A stretch of 64,000 nucleotides of DNA from Janthinobacterium lividum (GTDB lineage: Bacteria > Pseudomonadota > Gammaproteobacteria > Burkholderiales > Burkholderiaceae_D), in NCBI RefSeq assembly GCF_034424625.1, contig NZ_CP139976.1, forward strand, positions 2,294,001 through 2,358,000. Reading direction: 5' to 3'. Below the pieces are notes generated by a model. It was not told the origin of the DNA and searched no databases. It saw nothing but the letters and a program-made list of their open reading frames with translations. Below are positions 56,804 through 64,000 of this stretch, one piece after another. Positions within the stretch are counted from its first letter, which is position 1; the number at the start of each line of letters is the position of its first letter. Position numbers and translations under genes: made by a program.

Positions 56804-56879
56804 GTCCCCATCGTCTAGAGGCCTAGGACATCACCCTTTCACGGTGAGTACAGGGGTTCGAATCCCCTTGGGGACGCCA
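56804..56879 (+). tRNA. tRNA-Glu(TTC) copy 4
   Basis: 76 nt identical to the other copies. The ~45-bp spacer upstream (GGATGCAAAG ... AGGACAGATT) is nearly repeated before copy 5, a sign of recent duplication. Confidence 0.97.
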
Positions 56880-56936
56880 GATTCGCAAGTAGTAACAGGT
56901 CGGGATGCAAAGCAGCGCATCCAGGACAGATTTTCT

Positions 56937-57012
56937 GTCCCCATCGTCTAGAGGCCTAGGACATCACCCTTTCACGGTGAGTACAGGGGTTCGAATCCCC
57001 TTGGGGACGCCA
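56937..57012 (+). tRNA. tRNA-Glu(TTC) copy 5
   Basis: 76 nt identical to the other copies; last of the array. Confidence 0.97.
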
Positions 57013-57032
57013 GACCGGCTGAATCAGCCAAC

Positions 57033-57065
57033 AAAAAAGCCGCCTGGTAACAGCGCGGCTTTTTT
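57033..57065 (+). terminator. Terminator at the end of the tRNA array
   Basis: AAAAAAGCCGC ... GCGGCTTTTTT, stem with an 11-base loop. A and T runs on both sides make it bidirectional. Confidence 0.88.
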
Positions 57066-57107
57066 GTTATTGGTCGCCATGCCCACGTTTTTCTCTTTCC
57101 GTTCAAT

Positions 57108-58277
57108 ATGCCACTTCCTATCGATCGCGCACCATCCCTGGCCATCTTCTGCAAAGTCGTCGACAACTACGGCGATATCGGCATTTGCTGGCGCCTGGCG
57201 CGGCAGTTGAGCGGCGAGCATGCCGTGGCCGTCACCCTGTGGGTCGATGATTTGCCGAGTTTCCAGCGCATCTGCCCGGAAATCGACGTGGCGGCTGAAG
57301 CGCAGCACGTCTCCGGCGTCACGGTACGCCACTGGCGCGGCCAGGATGGTGCGTTCGTGCCCGGCGACGTGGCCGACATCGTCATCGAATTCTTTGCCTG
57401 CGACATTCCGCCCGGCTATATCAGCGCCATGGCGCAGTGCGCGCCGCATCCCGTGTGGCTGAACCTGGAAGGCTTGACGGCGGAAGAGTGGGTCGAGGGC
57501 TGCCACGCGCTGACGTCGCCGCGCCACGGCATGATCAAGCATTTCTTCTTTCCCGGCTTCACGAACAAGACGGGCGGCTTGCTGCGCGAAGCGGCGCTGG
57601 ACGAGAAAAGGCTGGCGTTCCAGGCCGATGCACCCGCCATGGCGGCATTCCTGGGGCAATTCGGCGTGACGGCGGCGGAAATGTCCGCCTTGAAGGTATC
57701 GCTGTTCTGCTACCCGTCCGCGCCGGTCGCCGAGCTGTTTGCGGCCTGGCAGGCAGGGAGCGAACCCATGATGTGCCTGGTGCCGGAAGGCGTTGCGTTC
57801 GATGCCGTTCAGGCATTTATCGGCGACGATGCGGCGGTATCTGGTGCGGCGCGCACGCGCGGCGCGCTCACCGTGCGCGTGCTGCCGTTCGTGCCGCAAG
57901 ACGATTACGACCGCCTGCTGTGGGCCTGCGACGTCAATTTCGTGCGTGGCGAGGATTCCTTCGTGCGCGCGCAATGGGCCGGCCAGCCGTTTCTCTGGCA
58001 TATCTACCTGCAGGATGAAAACTTGCATCACGTGAAATTGCGTGCCTTCCTGCAGCGCTATGCGGCCGATGCGGACGGCGCCATCGACAGCCTGGTGCAG
58101 GCGGCGCTGGCCTGGAATGGCGCCAGCACGGACGCCTTGCCGTGGTCGCAGCTGTGGCCCGCATTGCAGGCCGATTTGTCGCGCATCAGGGCGCGCGCGC
58201 AGGACTGGCAGCGGCAGATGCAGGCTAATGGCGATCTGGCAAGTAAGCTGCTGGCGTTCGCTGGCGCGACGAGATAG
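57108..58277 (+). CDS. earP: EF-P arginine rhamnosyltransferase EarP
   Basis: 389 residues. It transfers rhamnose from dTDP-rhamnose to Arg32 of EF-P. The N-terminal motif FCKVVDNYGDIGICWRL has D19 and D23, spaced like the catalytic aspartates of known EarP enzymes. The C-terminal half has the nucleotide-sugar part with FVRGEDSFVRAQWAG and PFLWHIYLQ. It sits directly before efp, the conserved EarP-EF-P pairing. Confidence 0.96.
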   Translation: MPLPIDRAPSLAIFCKVVDNYGDIGICWRLARQLSGEHAVAVTLWVDDLPSFQRICPEIDVAAEAQHVSGVTVRHWRGQDGAFVPGDVADIVIEFFACDIPPGYISAMAQCAPHPVWLNLEGLTAEEWVEGCHALTSPRHGMIKHFFFPGFTNKTGGLLREAALDEKRLAFQADAPAMAAFLGQFGVTAAEMSALKVSLFCYPSAPVAELFAAWQAGSEPMMCLVPEGVAFDAVQAFIGDDAAVSGAARTRGALTVRVLPFVPQDDYDRLLWACDVNFVRGEDSFVRAQWAGQPFLWHIYLQDENLHHVKLRAFLQRYAADADGAIDSLVQAALAWNGASTDALPWSQLWPALQADLSRIRARAQDWQRQMQANGDLASKLLAFAGATR

Positions 58278-58412
58278 GCGCTTGCTCAAAATTAAGGTAA
58301 AATGCCCGGTTATTTCTAACGTATTTTTAACCGATCAAACGCAAGCTTGCGGCGCTGATGGCGCACAGGCGGCAGATGGTCTTCATGCAACCCACTTTTT
58401 ACGTACATTCCT

Positions 58413-58988
58413 ATGAAACCCGCAAAAGAAATTCGTGTTGGCAATATCATCATGGTCGACAGCAAGCCAATGATCGTGTTGCGTTCTGATGTCAACGGTT
58501 CGAGCCGCACGGGCTTCACCTACAAATGGAAGATGAAAAATCTTCTGACGAACACCCCGATGGAAAACGTGTTCCGCGGCGACGACAAGTTCGACGTTGT
58601 TGTTCTGGATAAAAAGCCAGTGACATATTCGTACTTCGCCGACCCGCTGTTCGTTTTCATGGACACCGAGTACAACCAGTACGAAATCGAAGAAGAAAAC
58701 CTGGGCGAAGCGCTGAACTACCTGAAAGATGGCATGGAATGCGAAGCCATTTTCTACGACGGCAAAGCGATCTCCGTTGAACTGCCGACGACCATCGCCC
58801 GTCAAGTGGTGTACTCGGAGCCAGCGGTCAAGGGCAACACGTCGGGCAACGTCCTGAAAGAAGCCAAGATCGAAAACGCCATCGACGCGCACCGCCACAC
58901 CGTGCAAGTGCCGCTGTTCGTGGCACAGGACGACGTCATCGAAATCGACACCCGTACCAACGAATACAAGCGTGTCGTACGCAACTGA
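58413..58988 (+). CDS. efp: Translation elongation factor P (Arg32 type)
   Basis: 191 residues. The modified residue is R32 ([13 protein letters not shown]), not lysine, which matches the EarP gene upstream. Three beta-barrel domains; the C-terminal signature region [20 protein letters not shown] is present. It relieves ribosome stalling at polyproline. The 135-bp gap after earP may hold its own promoter (TAAAAT near 58298). Confidence 0.98.
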   Translation: MKPAKEIRVGNIIMVDSKPMIVLRSDVNGSSRTGFTYKWKMKNLLTNTPMENVFRGDDKFDVVVLDKKPVTYSYFADPLFVFMDTEYNQYEIEEENLGEALNYLKDGMECEAIFYDGKAISVELPTTIARQVVYSEPAVKGNTSGNVLKEAKIENAIDAHRHTVQVPLFVAQDDVIEIDTRTNEYKRVVRN

Positions 58989-59062
58989 TAGATCGTTGCA
59001 CTGCGCCGCTCGCATGGCCCGGCATATGCCGGCCTGGCTTGCTCCAGTGCTGGATGATCAAG

Positions 59063-59092
59063 AAACGCTGCCTTTGGGCAGCGTTTTTTTTT
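59063..59092 (+). terminator. Rho-independent terminator of efp
   Basis: AACGCTGCC / GGCAGCGTT stem, loop TTTG, then a long T run. It resembles the cheY terminator at 38718. Confidence 0.92.
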
Positions 59093-59195
59093 GCTTAAAA
59101 AATAATTCCCTTCAACAACAATTGTGTTGCAGGGACTGCTATGCTATGGCTAGAACATTATTGCGGTAGAAACATTGAAGTTTCCTGGAGATAGC

Positions 59196-60344
59196 ATGCA
59201 GCGCAGTCAGATGTTACGCAGTGGCGCGTCCCGGGGCGTGGCGCGCCCCGTGCTGGCCCGTGCCTCGGCGCCCGCCAGCCCCATGGCCCATCTGCTCGAT
59301 GCCGGCGTCTTGCCGCAACAGCAAATGATGCAGGCAGGCAAACTCAGCTCCCATGCCCTGACGTCGCAGTACCTGGGGCGCATCCGCTCCCTGTGCAGCA
59401 TCGGCGCGCGGACCTATCCCGGCATTGAAATCAATCCCGATGCGTTGAAAATTGCCCTGGAAATGGACCGCGAGCGGCAAGTGCACAAGGTGCGCGGCCC
59501 CTTGCATGGCATTCCCGTCGTCTTGCGCGACAATATCGCCACGGGCGACCGCATGAAGACGCGCACGCAAGCCCCCCTGGCCACGCAGGCCAGCTGCGAT
59601 TCCTTTGTGGCGGCGCGCTTGCGCGCGGCCGGCGCCGTCATCATCGGCAAAAGCAATTTGCGCCAGTGGGCTGCCGTCAGCGTGCCGCATGCCACTGCCA
59701 GCTGGGCCGGGCTGACCATCCTGGCCGTCGACAGCGCTGCGGACGGATCCATCGTCGCGCCTGCTTCAGACTGCGGCCTGGTCGCCATCAAGCCCACGGG
59801 CAGGGCCGCTGACGGGCAGGGCGGCGAGCCAGCCATGGCCGGGCCGATGGCCCCCAGCGTGCGCGAGGCGGCCTGGCTGCTCGCCGCCCTGACGGGCGAG
59901 CGCCTGGCCGATGGCGTGGTGCTCGATGCCGCCGGCTTGCATGGGCGCCGCATCGGCGTGGCGCGCAGCCTGTTCGGCCTGTGCGCGGGGACCGATGCCG
60001 TGATCGGGCAGGCGCTGCTGGTACTGCGCGACCAGGGCGCGGAACTGATCGAGATGCCGCCCGCGCCCGGGCCTGGCGGCATCGAAGCATTGCTGGGCTC
60101 GCATGGGCTCGATGCGCTGGTGGGGCCTACCTGCCATGGCGTATCGCAGGCGCCGGCGGCCTTGCCGCATATCACGGTGCCGGCCGGCGTGGCCGGGGGC
60201 TCGCCGGTCGGCTTGTCCTTCATCGGTCCGGCCCACGGCGACATGCAGCTCATTGCGATGGCCTATGCCTATGAGCAGGCGACTTTGCACCGGCGCACGC
60301 CCGCGCTGCCGTCGAGCATCACCCTGGCGCTGCGCCAGCCATGA
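59196..60344 (+). CDS. Amidase-signature-family protein lacking catalytic parts
   Basis: 382 residues from the ATG at 59196, five bases after TGGAG. Similarity to GatA-like amidases is clear (GPLHGIPVVLRDNI, FVAARLRAAGAVIIGKSNL, DGSIVAPASDCGLVAIKPTGR, and the C-terminal VPAGVAGGSPVGLSFIG). The catalytic lysine position holds R111, and the Gly/Ser-rich loop that carries the cis-serine (GGSSGGS-like) is missing: NL to DGS spans ~30 residues instead of ~65. The nucleophile-type serine (S185) remains. A large part of the C-terminal region is also shorter; typical members have ~480-520 residues. It is an intact frame, so probably a pseudoenzyme or a repurposed protein. Confidence 0.8.
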   Translation: MQRSQMLRSGASRGVARPVLARASAPASPMAHLLDAGVLPQQQMMQAGKLSSHALTSQYLGRIRSLCSIGARTYPGIEINPDALKIALEMDRERQVHKVRGPLHGIPVVLRDNIATGDRMKTRTQAPLATQASCDSFVAARLRAAGAVIIGKSNLRQWAAVSVPHATASWAGLTILAVDSAADGSIVAPASDCGLVAIKPTGRAADGQGGEPAMAGPMAPSVREAAWLLAALTGERLADGVVLDAAGLHGRRIGVARSLFGLCAGTDAVIGQALLVLRDQGAELIEMPPAPGPGGIEALLGSHGLDALVGPTCHGVSQAPAALPHITVPAGVAGGSPVGLSFIGPAHGDMQLIAMAYAYEQATLHRRTPALPSSITLALRQP

Positions 60345-60373
60345 ATTTTCTTTTCGTTTTCTTTCGATAAACT

Positions 60374-60784
60374 ATGCTTGCAACCTTGCTGCTGAGTGCG
60401 GCCGTGACCGCCACCCCGACTCCTTTTGACGCCGCGCAATTGTCTGGCAGCTGGTCCGACAGCGTCAATACGAACAGTGTTTGCGAAGAAGCGCGGCACT
60501 TTACGCGCATGCAGCTGTCTGACGATCATCAGCGCCTGGCGATCTTCAACGACCGTACGTGGAAAAGCAAGCTGGGTGAAACCAACCGCTTTGCCGCGAC
60601 GGTGGTGGCGGAAACGGAGCACAGCCTGACGTTACGCTATGACAATGAAACCCGCCTCAATACCGCTGGCAAGCTGGTGGAATGGCAATTGATCATCGTC
60701 GCGCCCGGCGTGTACCGCTGGCGCGAGACGGGCTGGCCGGAAGGCAAGGTCAACGGGGTCGTCGGTATCCGCTGTTCTCCCTGA
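60374..60784 (+). CDS. Small secreted protein, unknown function
   Basis: 136 residues with a short signal-like N-terminus (MLATLLLSAAVTATPT). The mature part looks beta-rich with two Cys (VCEEA and IRCSP). No family recognised. It follows the amidase-like gene by 29 bp. Confidence 0.68.
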   Translation: MLATLLLSAAVTATPTPFDAAQLSGSWSDSVNTNSVCEEARHFTRMQLSDDHQRLAIFNDRTWKSKLGETNRFAATVVAETEHSLTLRYDNETRLNTAGKLVEWQLIIVAPGVYRWRETGWPEGKVNGVVGIRCSP

Positions 60785-60848
60785 GACGGTGCGCGAGCAT
60801 GCCATTCTGCTATGCTGCCGGCATTACATGATGCTTTTAGGAGATTGC

Positions 60849-61307
60849 ATGTCCGCACGTTTGCTGTTCCCCCTGTTCCTCGGTGCCGCCGTGGCGCTGG
60901 CCGCGCTGCCGGCGCACGCGCGTACGCCGAGGCTGTCGCTGATCGAGCAGGCGCAAAGCTGCGATGGCGGCCACACCTGCCCGTACTTCCCCGACGTCTA
61001 CAAGGCGGACTACGCGTTTCGCAAGGCCTTCAATGTGGGCTTGAAAAAAGCTGGCCTGAAGCGGCAGCGCTGGGTGCCGGATGGCGTGGCCAGCCCGCTC
61101 AAGCCCGTCGAGATCGACGGCAAGGCGCGTCTGCTGAGCAGTGTCTGCGAACCGCACAATTGCGGCCACCGCTACTCCATCCTGTACGACCCGGCCGAGC
61201 GCAGCATGACGGGCGTGTATATGGGCAGCGATGGCAAGGGCGGCTTGCGCACCGTCTACTTCGGCGAACCCAGCATCGCCGAAGCCGACCTGTTGTTCAA
61301 GAACTGA
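60849..61307 (+). CDS. ivy: Ivy-type C-type lysozyme inhibitor
   Basis: 152 residues from the ATG at 60849, seven bases after AGGAGA. A signal peptide (MSARLLFPLFLGAAVALAALPAHA) is followed by a domain with the loop CEPHNC (C100-C105), matching the lysozyme-active-site-blocking CKPHDC-type loop of Ivy. It should protect the periplasm against lysozyme. Its stop overlaps the next ATG (TGATG). Confidence 0.85.
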   Translation: MSARLLFPLFLGAAVALAALPAHARTPRLSLIEQAQSCDGGHTCPYFPDVYKADYAFRKAFNVGLKKAGLKRQRWVPDGVASPLKPVEIDGKARLLSSVCEPHNCGHRYSILYDPAERSMTGVYMGSDGKGGLRTVYFGEPSIAEADLLFKN

Positions 61308-61717
61308 TGCACGCGCCACTGCGCATTTCCAGCGAACGCGGCGAGCTGGACGTGGCCATGATCCACCGCTACCTGAGCGAGCAATCGTACTGGAAGCGCG
61401 GCGTGGCGATCGAAACGGTGCGCAAGGGGATCGCCAACGCGCTGTGTTTCGGCGGCTATGTGGATGGGCAGCAGGTGGCGTTCGCCAGGGTCATCACCGA
61501 TTACACGGATTTTGCCTACCTGCGCGACGTGTTTGTGCTGCCGCCATACCAGGGGCGCGGCTATGGCAAGCAGATCGTGGCCGCCGCGCTCGGCGATGCG
61601 CGTGTGCGCGATGTCGTCTGGATGCTGGGGACCGATGACGCGCATGGCCTGTATGCCAGCTTTGGTTTTGCGCCGCTGGAGGCGCCACACAAGTACATGC
61701 GTCGTCCTGCAGCGTGA
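61307..61717 (+). CDS. GNAT-family N-acetyltransferase
   Basis: 136 residues from the ATG at 61307 overlapping the ivy stop. The acetyl-CoA loop (VFVLPPYQGRGYGKQIV) and GTDDAHGLYASFGFAPLE are typical of GNAT. The substrate is unknown. It is translationally coupled to the lysozyme-inhibitor gene. Confidence 0.85.
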   Translation: MHAPLRISSERGELDVAMIHRYLSEQSYWKRGVAIETVRKGIANALCFGGYVDGQQVAFARVITDYTDFAYLRDVFVLPPYQGRGYGKQIVAAALGDARVRDVVWMLGTDDAHGLYASFGFAPLEAPHKYMRRPAA

Positions 61718-61941
61718 GAATTATCAAAACAACCTTTAGGTGTCAAGAGAACTATTAACATTATTGTACGTAATAATGTTGCATTGATAATGACATCATG
61801 TCATTATGCGCGCTCTGCAGCTTACGCAGCGGTGCGTTGCTGGTGCTGTGCTTTGCCGTCGCTACCTGGCGGGGCAAAGGTGGTGAGCGGTCCGATTGGT
61901 CGTCCCTGGCACGTTTTCTCGTCACTTTAAAGGAATACATC

Positions 61942-62631
61942 ATGAAACAATATGGCGCCGAATTTCTCGGCACGTTCTGGCTGGTCCTGGGCGGTTGCGG
62001 CAGCGCCGTGCTGGCCGCTGCCTTTCCCGGCCTCGGCATCGGCTTTGCCGGCGTAGCGCTGGCCTTTGGCCTGACGGTGCTGACCATGGCTTACGCCATC
62101 GGCCACATCTCGGGCTGCCACCTGAATCCTGCCGTCTCGATCGGCCTGTGGGCCGGCGGCCGCTTCCCCGCCAATCAACTGTTGCCATACATCATTGCGC
62201 AAGTGCTAGGCGCCATCGTGGCCGGCGGCGTGCTGTACGTGATCGCCAGCGGCCAGGCCGGTTTCGATGTCAGCAAGGGCTTTGCCTCGAACGGCTTCGG
62301 CGCCCATTCGCCGGGCGGCTATTCGATGCTGTCGGCGCTGGTCATTGAAATCGTGCTGACGATGTTCTTCCTGATCGTCATCCTGGGCGCCACCGACAAG
62401 CGCGCGCCGGCCGGCTTCGCCCCGCTGCCGATCGGCCTGGCGCTGACCCTGATCCACCTGATCAGCATTCCCGTCACCAATACCTCCGTCAATCCGGCCC
62501 GCAGCACGGGCGTGGCCCTGTACGTGGGCGACTGGGCGACCAGCCAGTTGTGGCTGTTCTGGCTGGCACCGATTATCGGCGCCTTGCTGGGCGCGCTGGC
62601 CTACCGCTTGATTGCGGGCGAAAAAGAGTAG
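61942..62631 (+). CDS. aqpZ: Aquaporin Z
   Basis: 229 residues from the ATG at 61942, after AAAGGAATAC. Six membrane helices and two NPA boxes ([10 protein letters not shown] and [10 protein letters not shown]) mark the MIP fold; a selectivity-filter arginine follows the second box. It is a water channel of the inner membrane. Confidence 0.96.
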   Translation: MKQYGAEFLGTFWLVLGGCGSAVLAAAFPGLGIGFAGVALAFGLTVLTMAYAIGHISGCHLNPAVSIGLWAGGRFPANQLLPYIIAQVLGAIVAGGVLYVIASGQAGFDVSKGFASNGFGAHSPGGYSMLSALVIEIVLTMFFLIVILGATDKRAPAGFAPLPIGLALTLIHLISIPVTNTSVNPARSTGVALYVGDWATSQLWLFWLAPIIGALLGALAYRLIAGEKE

Positions 62632-62643
62632 GCTTCAACATGT

Positions 62644-62671
62644 AAAAAAGCAGCCCGCGGGCTGCTTTTTT
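62644..62671. terminator. Bidirectional terminator between aqpZ and the AraC gene
   Basis: GCAGCCCGCGGGCTGC is a perfect palindrome flanked by AAAAAA and TTTTTT. Confidence 0.9.
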
Positions 62672-62674
62672 CAT

Positions 62675-63505
62675 TTAATCGGCGCCGCGCCACTCGCTCA
62701 GGTAATGCTGCGGCGTGCGGCCCAGGATGCGGCGGAACATGGCGCTGAAGGCGCTGGGGCTGGCGTAGCCCAGCGCATAGGCGATGGCCGCCACGCCTTC
62801 ACCCCGGTCCAGGCGGCAGAAGGCCTCGGCCAGGTGGACTTGCTGCAGCCATTGGCGGTAGTGCAAGCCCGTTTCCTTGGGGAATAAACGGATCAGGGTG
62901 CGCGCGCTGGCGCCCGCGTCCTGCGCCCAGTCCTCGATGCTGCGCCGGCTGCCGGGCGCGCTCATGATGGCCGAGCAGACGGCCACCAGGCGGCGGTCGC
63001 GCGGCCAGGGGATGGCGAGGGGGACGGTATCGGCCCCCGCCAATTCCGACAGGATCAAATGCGCCAGCCAGTCACCGCGTCCCGCCAGCGCATATTCGAT
63101 CGGTTCGGCCAGCAAGGCCAGGATCAGCTCGCGCAACAGCCGGCTCACTTCCAGTACCTTGCAATCGGCGCCATATTGGGCCGCTACCTGCGCATCGATG
63201 TACACGGTGCGCATGCTCAGTTCGCTCAAGATGTGAACTTCATGCACGACGCCCACGGGGATCAGCAGGGCGCGCCGCGGCGGCAGGATCCACACGCCGT
63301 GTCCGGTGGAGACGCGCATCACGCCTTCCGTCGCATACAGCAGTTGCGCCCGCACATGACTGTGCGGCGCCGTGTAGTCGCCCGCCACGTATTGCCTGGA
63401 CATGGCCGTCACGGGGCGCGGCACGTGCTGGTAATCGTGCGAGCTGGTGCTGCGGCTGAACGGCACGCCATCGGGGTGGGTCTGGGCGGGTTGGTGGGTG
63501 TACAT
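62675..63505 (-). CDS. AraC-family regulator with cupin N-terminus
   Basis: 276 residues. The N-terminal cupin-type sensing domain (APHSHVRAQLLYATEG) is followed by a double HTH (RRSIEDWAQDAGASARTLIRLF, then AIAYALGYASPSAFSAMFRR). It is divergent from the Fsr-like exporter at 63643, so it probably regulates that gene. The inducer is unknown. Confidence 0.92.
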   Translation of the reverse strand: MYTHQPAQTHPDGVPFSRSTSSHDYQHVPRPVTAMSRQYVAGDYTAPHSHVRAQLLYATEGVMRVSTGHGVWILPPRRALLIPVGVVHEVHILSELSMRTVYIDAQVAAQYGADCKVLEVSRLLRELILALLAEPIEYALAGRGDWLAHLILSELAGADTVPLAIPWPRDRRLVAVCSAIMSAPGSRRSIEDWAQDAGASARTLIRLFPKETGLHYRQWLQQVHLAEAFCRLDRGEGVAAIAYALGYASPSAFSAMFRRILGRTPQHYLSEWRGAD

Positions 63506-63518
63506 GTGGGTCGTTGGA

Positions 63519-63551
63519 TTGTCACCTGATTGTCACTTAGTTGTCACTTGG
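63519..63551. promoter_or_regulatory. Three 11-bp-spaced TTGTCAC repeats, candidate AraC operators
   Basis: TTGTCACCTGA, TTGTCACTTAG and TTGTCACTTGG lie end to end at 63519, 63530 and 63541, a period of one helical turn. They sit 14 bp from the AraC gene start and ~92 bp from the exporter start. A related TTGTCAG follows at 63569. They are the best candidates for the regulator's binding site. Confidence 0.6.
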
Positions 63552-63642
63552 GCGACGATTATTGGAAGTTGTCAGTTCAGTGACCATACTATACTGGCTT
63601 CTTTGCCGGGCCGCAGCCGTGCCCGATTATTGCGGATGACAC

Positions 63643-64000
63643 ATGCACACAACCACACCTGCCCCAGCACTGGCCAAGCCCGTGCCGGCGGCTCCCTCGC
63701 TTCACAGTTCCCAACAACAATCCGGTCTGGCCATGCACATCCTGGGCGCCGTCGCCTTCGTGCATTTGCTCAATGACTTGATCCAGGCATTATTGCCGTC
63801 GATTTATCCGATGCTGAAAGCCGAGTTTTCACTCAGTTTTACCCAGGTCGGCCTTATAACCCTGACGTTCCAGTGCACGGCATCGTTGCTGCAACCCTGG
63901 ATCGGCTTGTACACGGACCGCCGTCCGCTGCCATTCTTGCTGCCCGTCGGCATGTGCTTTACCCTGGCGGGCGTGCTGATGCTGTCCATCGTCTCGACTT
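63643..64000 (+). CDS. fsr: MFS exporter, fosmidomycin-resistance (Fsr) type (partial)
   Basis: Starts at the ATG at 63643 and runs off the window; 119 residues are seen. After a Pro/Ala-rich leader the first membrane segments (FVHLLNDLIQALLPSIYPML, FSLSFTQVGLITLTFQ, LLQPWIGLYTDRRP) match E. coli Fsr. It is an inner-membrane drug or metabolite exporter, controlled probably by the divergent AraC gene. Confidence 0.85.
   Translation, partial: MHTTTPAPALAKPVPAAPSLHSSQQQSGLAMHILGAVAFVHLLNDLIQALLPSIYPMLKAEFSLSFTQVGLITLTFQCTASLLQPWIGLYTDRRPLPFLLPVGMCFTLAGVLMLSIVST

Overview
The window looks like a chromosomal segment of a motile, GC-rich betaproteobacterium of the Oxalobacteraceae, most like Janthinobacterium or a close relative. 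This rests on gene content and order (flhDC-motAB-che cluster, EarP/EF-P pair, a metG / DUF3460 / scpA / panC block, kynU-kynA) and on protein style; no database search was run. I see no insertion sequence, integrase, prophage or CRISPR array.

Layout. 1-6309: an AraC-type regulator (cut by the window edge) divergent from an operon for an alkyl-DHAP-synthase-like FAD oxidase, a GlpD-like dehydrogenase, a small protein with no normal start codon and an FGGY sugar/polyol kinase. 6329-10231: a Fur-box-like site, a heme-type TonB receptor and a REC-PAS-GGDEF diguanylate cyclase. 10473-14310: a PLP aminotransferase, an EamA exporter and a divergent MocR-type regulator. 14333-16379: htpG with a sigma-32-like promoter and a strong terminator. 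16408-22832: small membrane proteins, two alpha/beta hydrolases, a secreted protein of unknown role and a coupled MORN-repeat / leucine-rich-repeat pair. 22842-25000: kynA and kynU.

25001-38754 is the flagellar/chemotaxis master cluster, all on the plus strand: flhD, flhC, a methyltransferase, motA, motB, a CheZ-like gene, cheY, cheA, cheW, an MCP, cheR, cheD, cheB and a second cheY, closed by a terminator. The region before flhD carries two FliA (sigma-28) promoter matches and two perfect palindromes. The cheD-cheB gap holds a candidate structured element.

38767-54144 is mostly housekeeping: an SDR, a lipoprotein, panC, scpA, a DUF3460 protein, a GNAT enzyme, metG, the Mrp ATPase, a DUF4399 protein, a phosphatase, a phospholipase-D-family lipoprotein, lysA with a divergent lysR-type gene, and gltX. 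54245-57065 is an unusual array of three tRNA-Ala(GGC), one degraded tRNA-Ala and five near-identical tRNA-Glu(TTC), with a DUF5694-like gene inside it. 57108-64000 holds earP and efp, a degenerate amidase-like protein, a small secreted protein, an Ivy-type lysozyme inhibitor, a GNAT enzyme, aqpZ, and an AraC regulator divergent from a fosmidomycin-resistance-type MFS exporter cut by the window end.

Most worth following up: the flhDC control region, the CheZ-like gene and its shared tail motif, the cheD-cheB RNA-like element, the Ala/Glu tRNA amplification with its diverged copy, the amidase that has lost catalytic parts, and the glycerol/ether-lipid-like operon.
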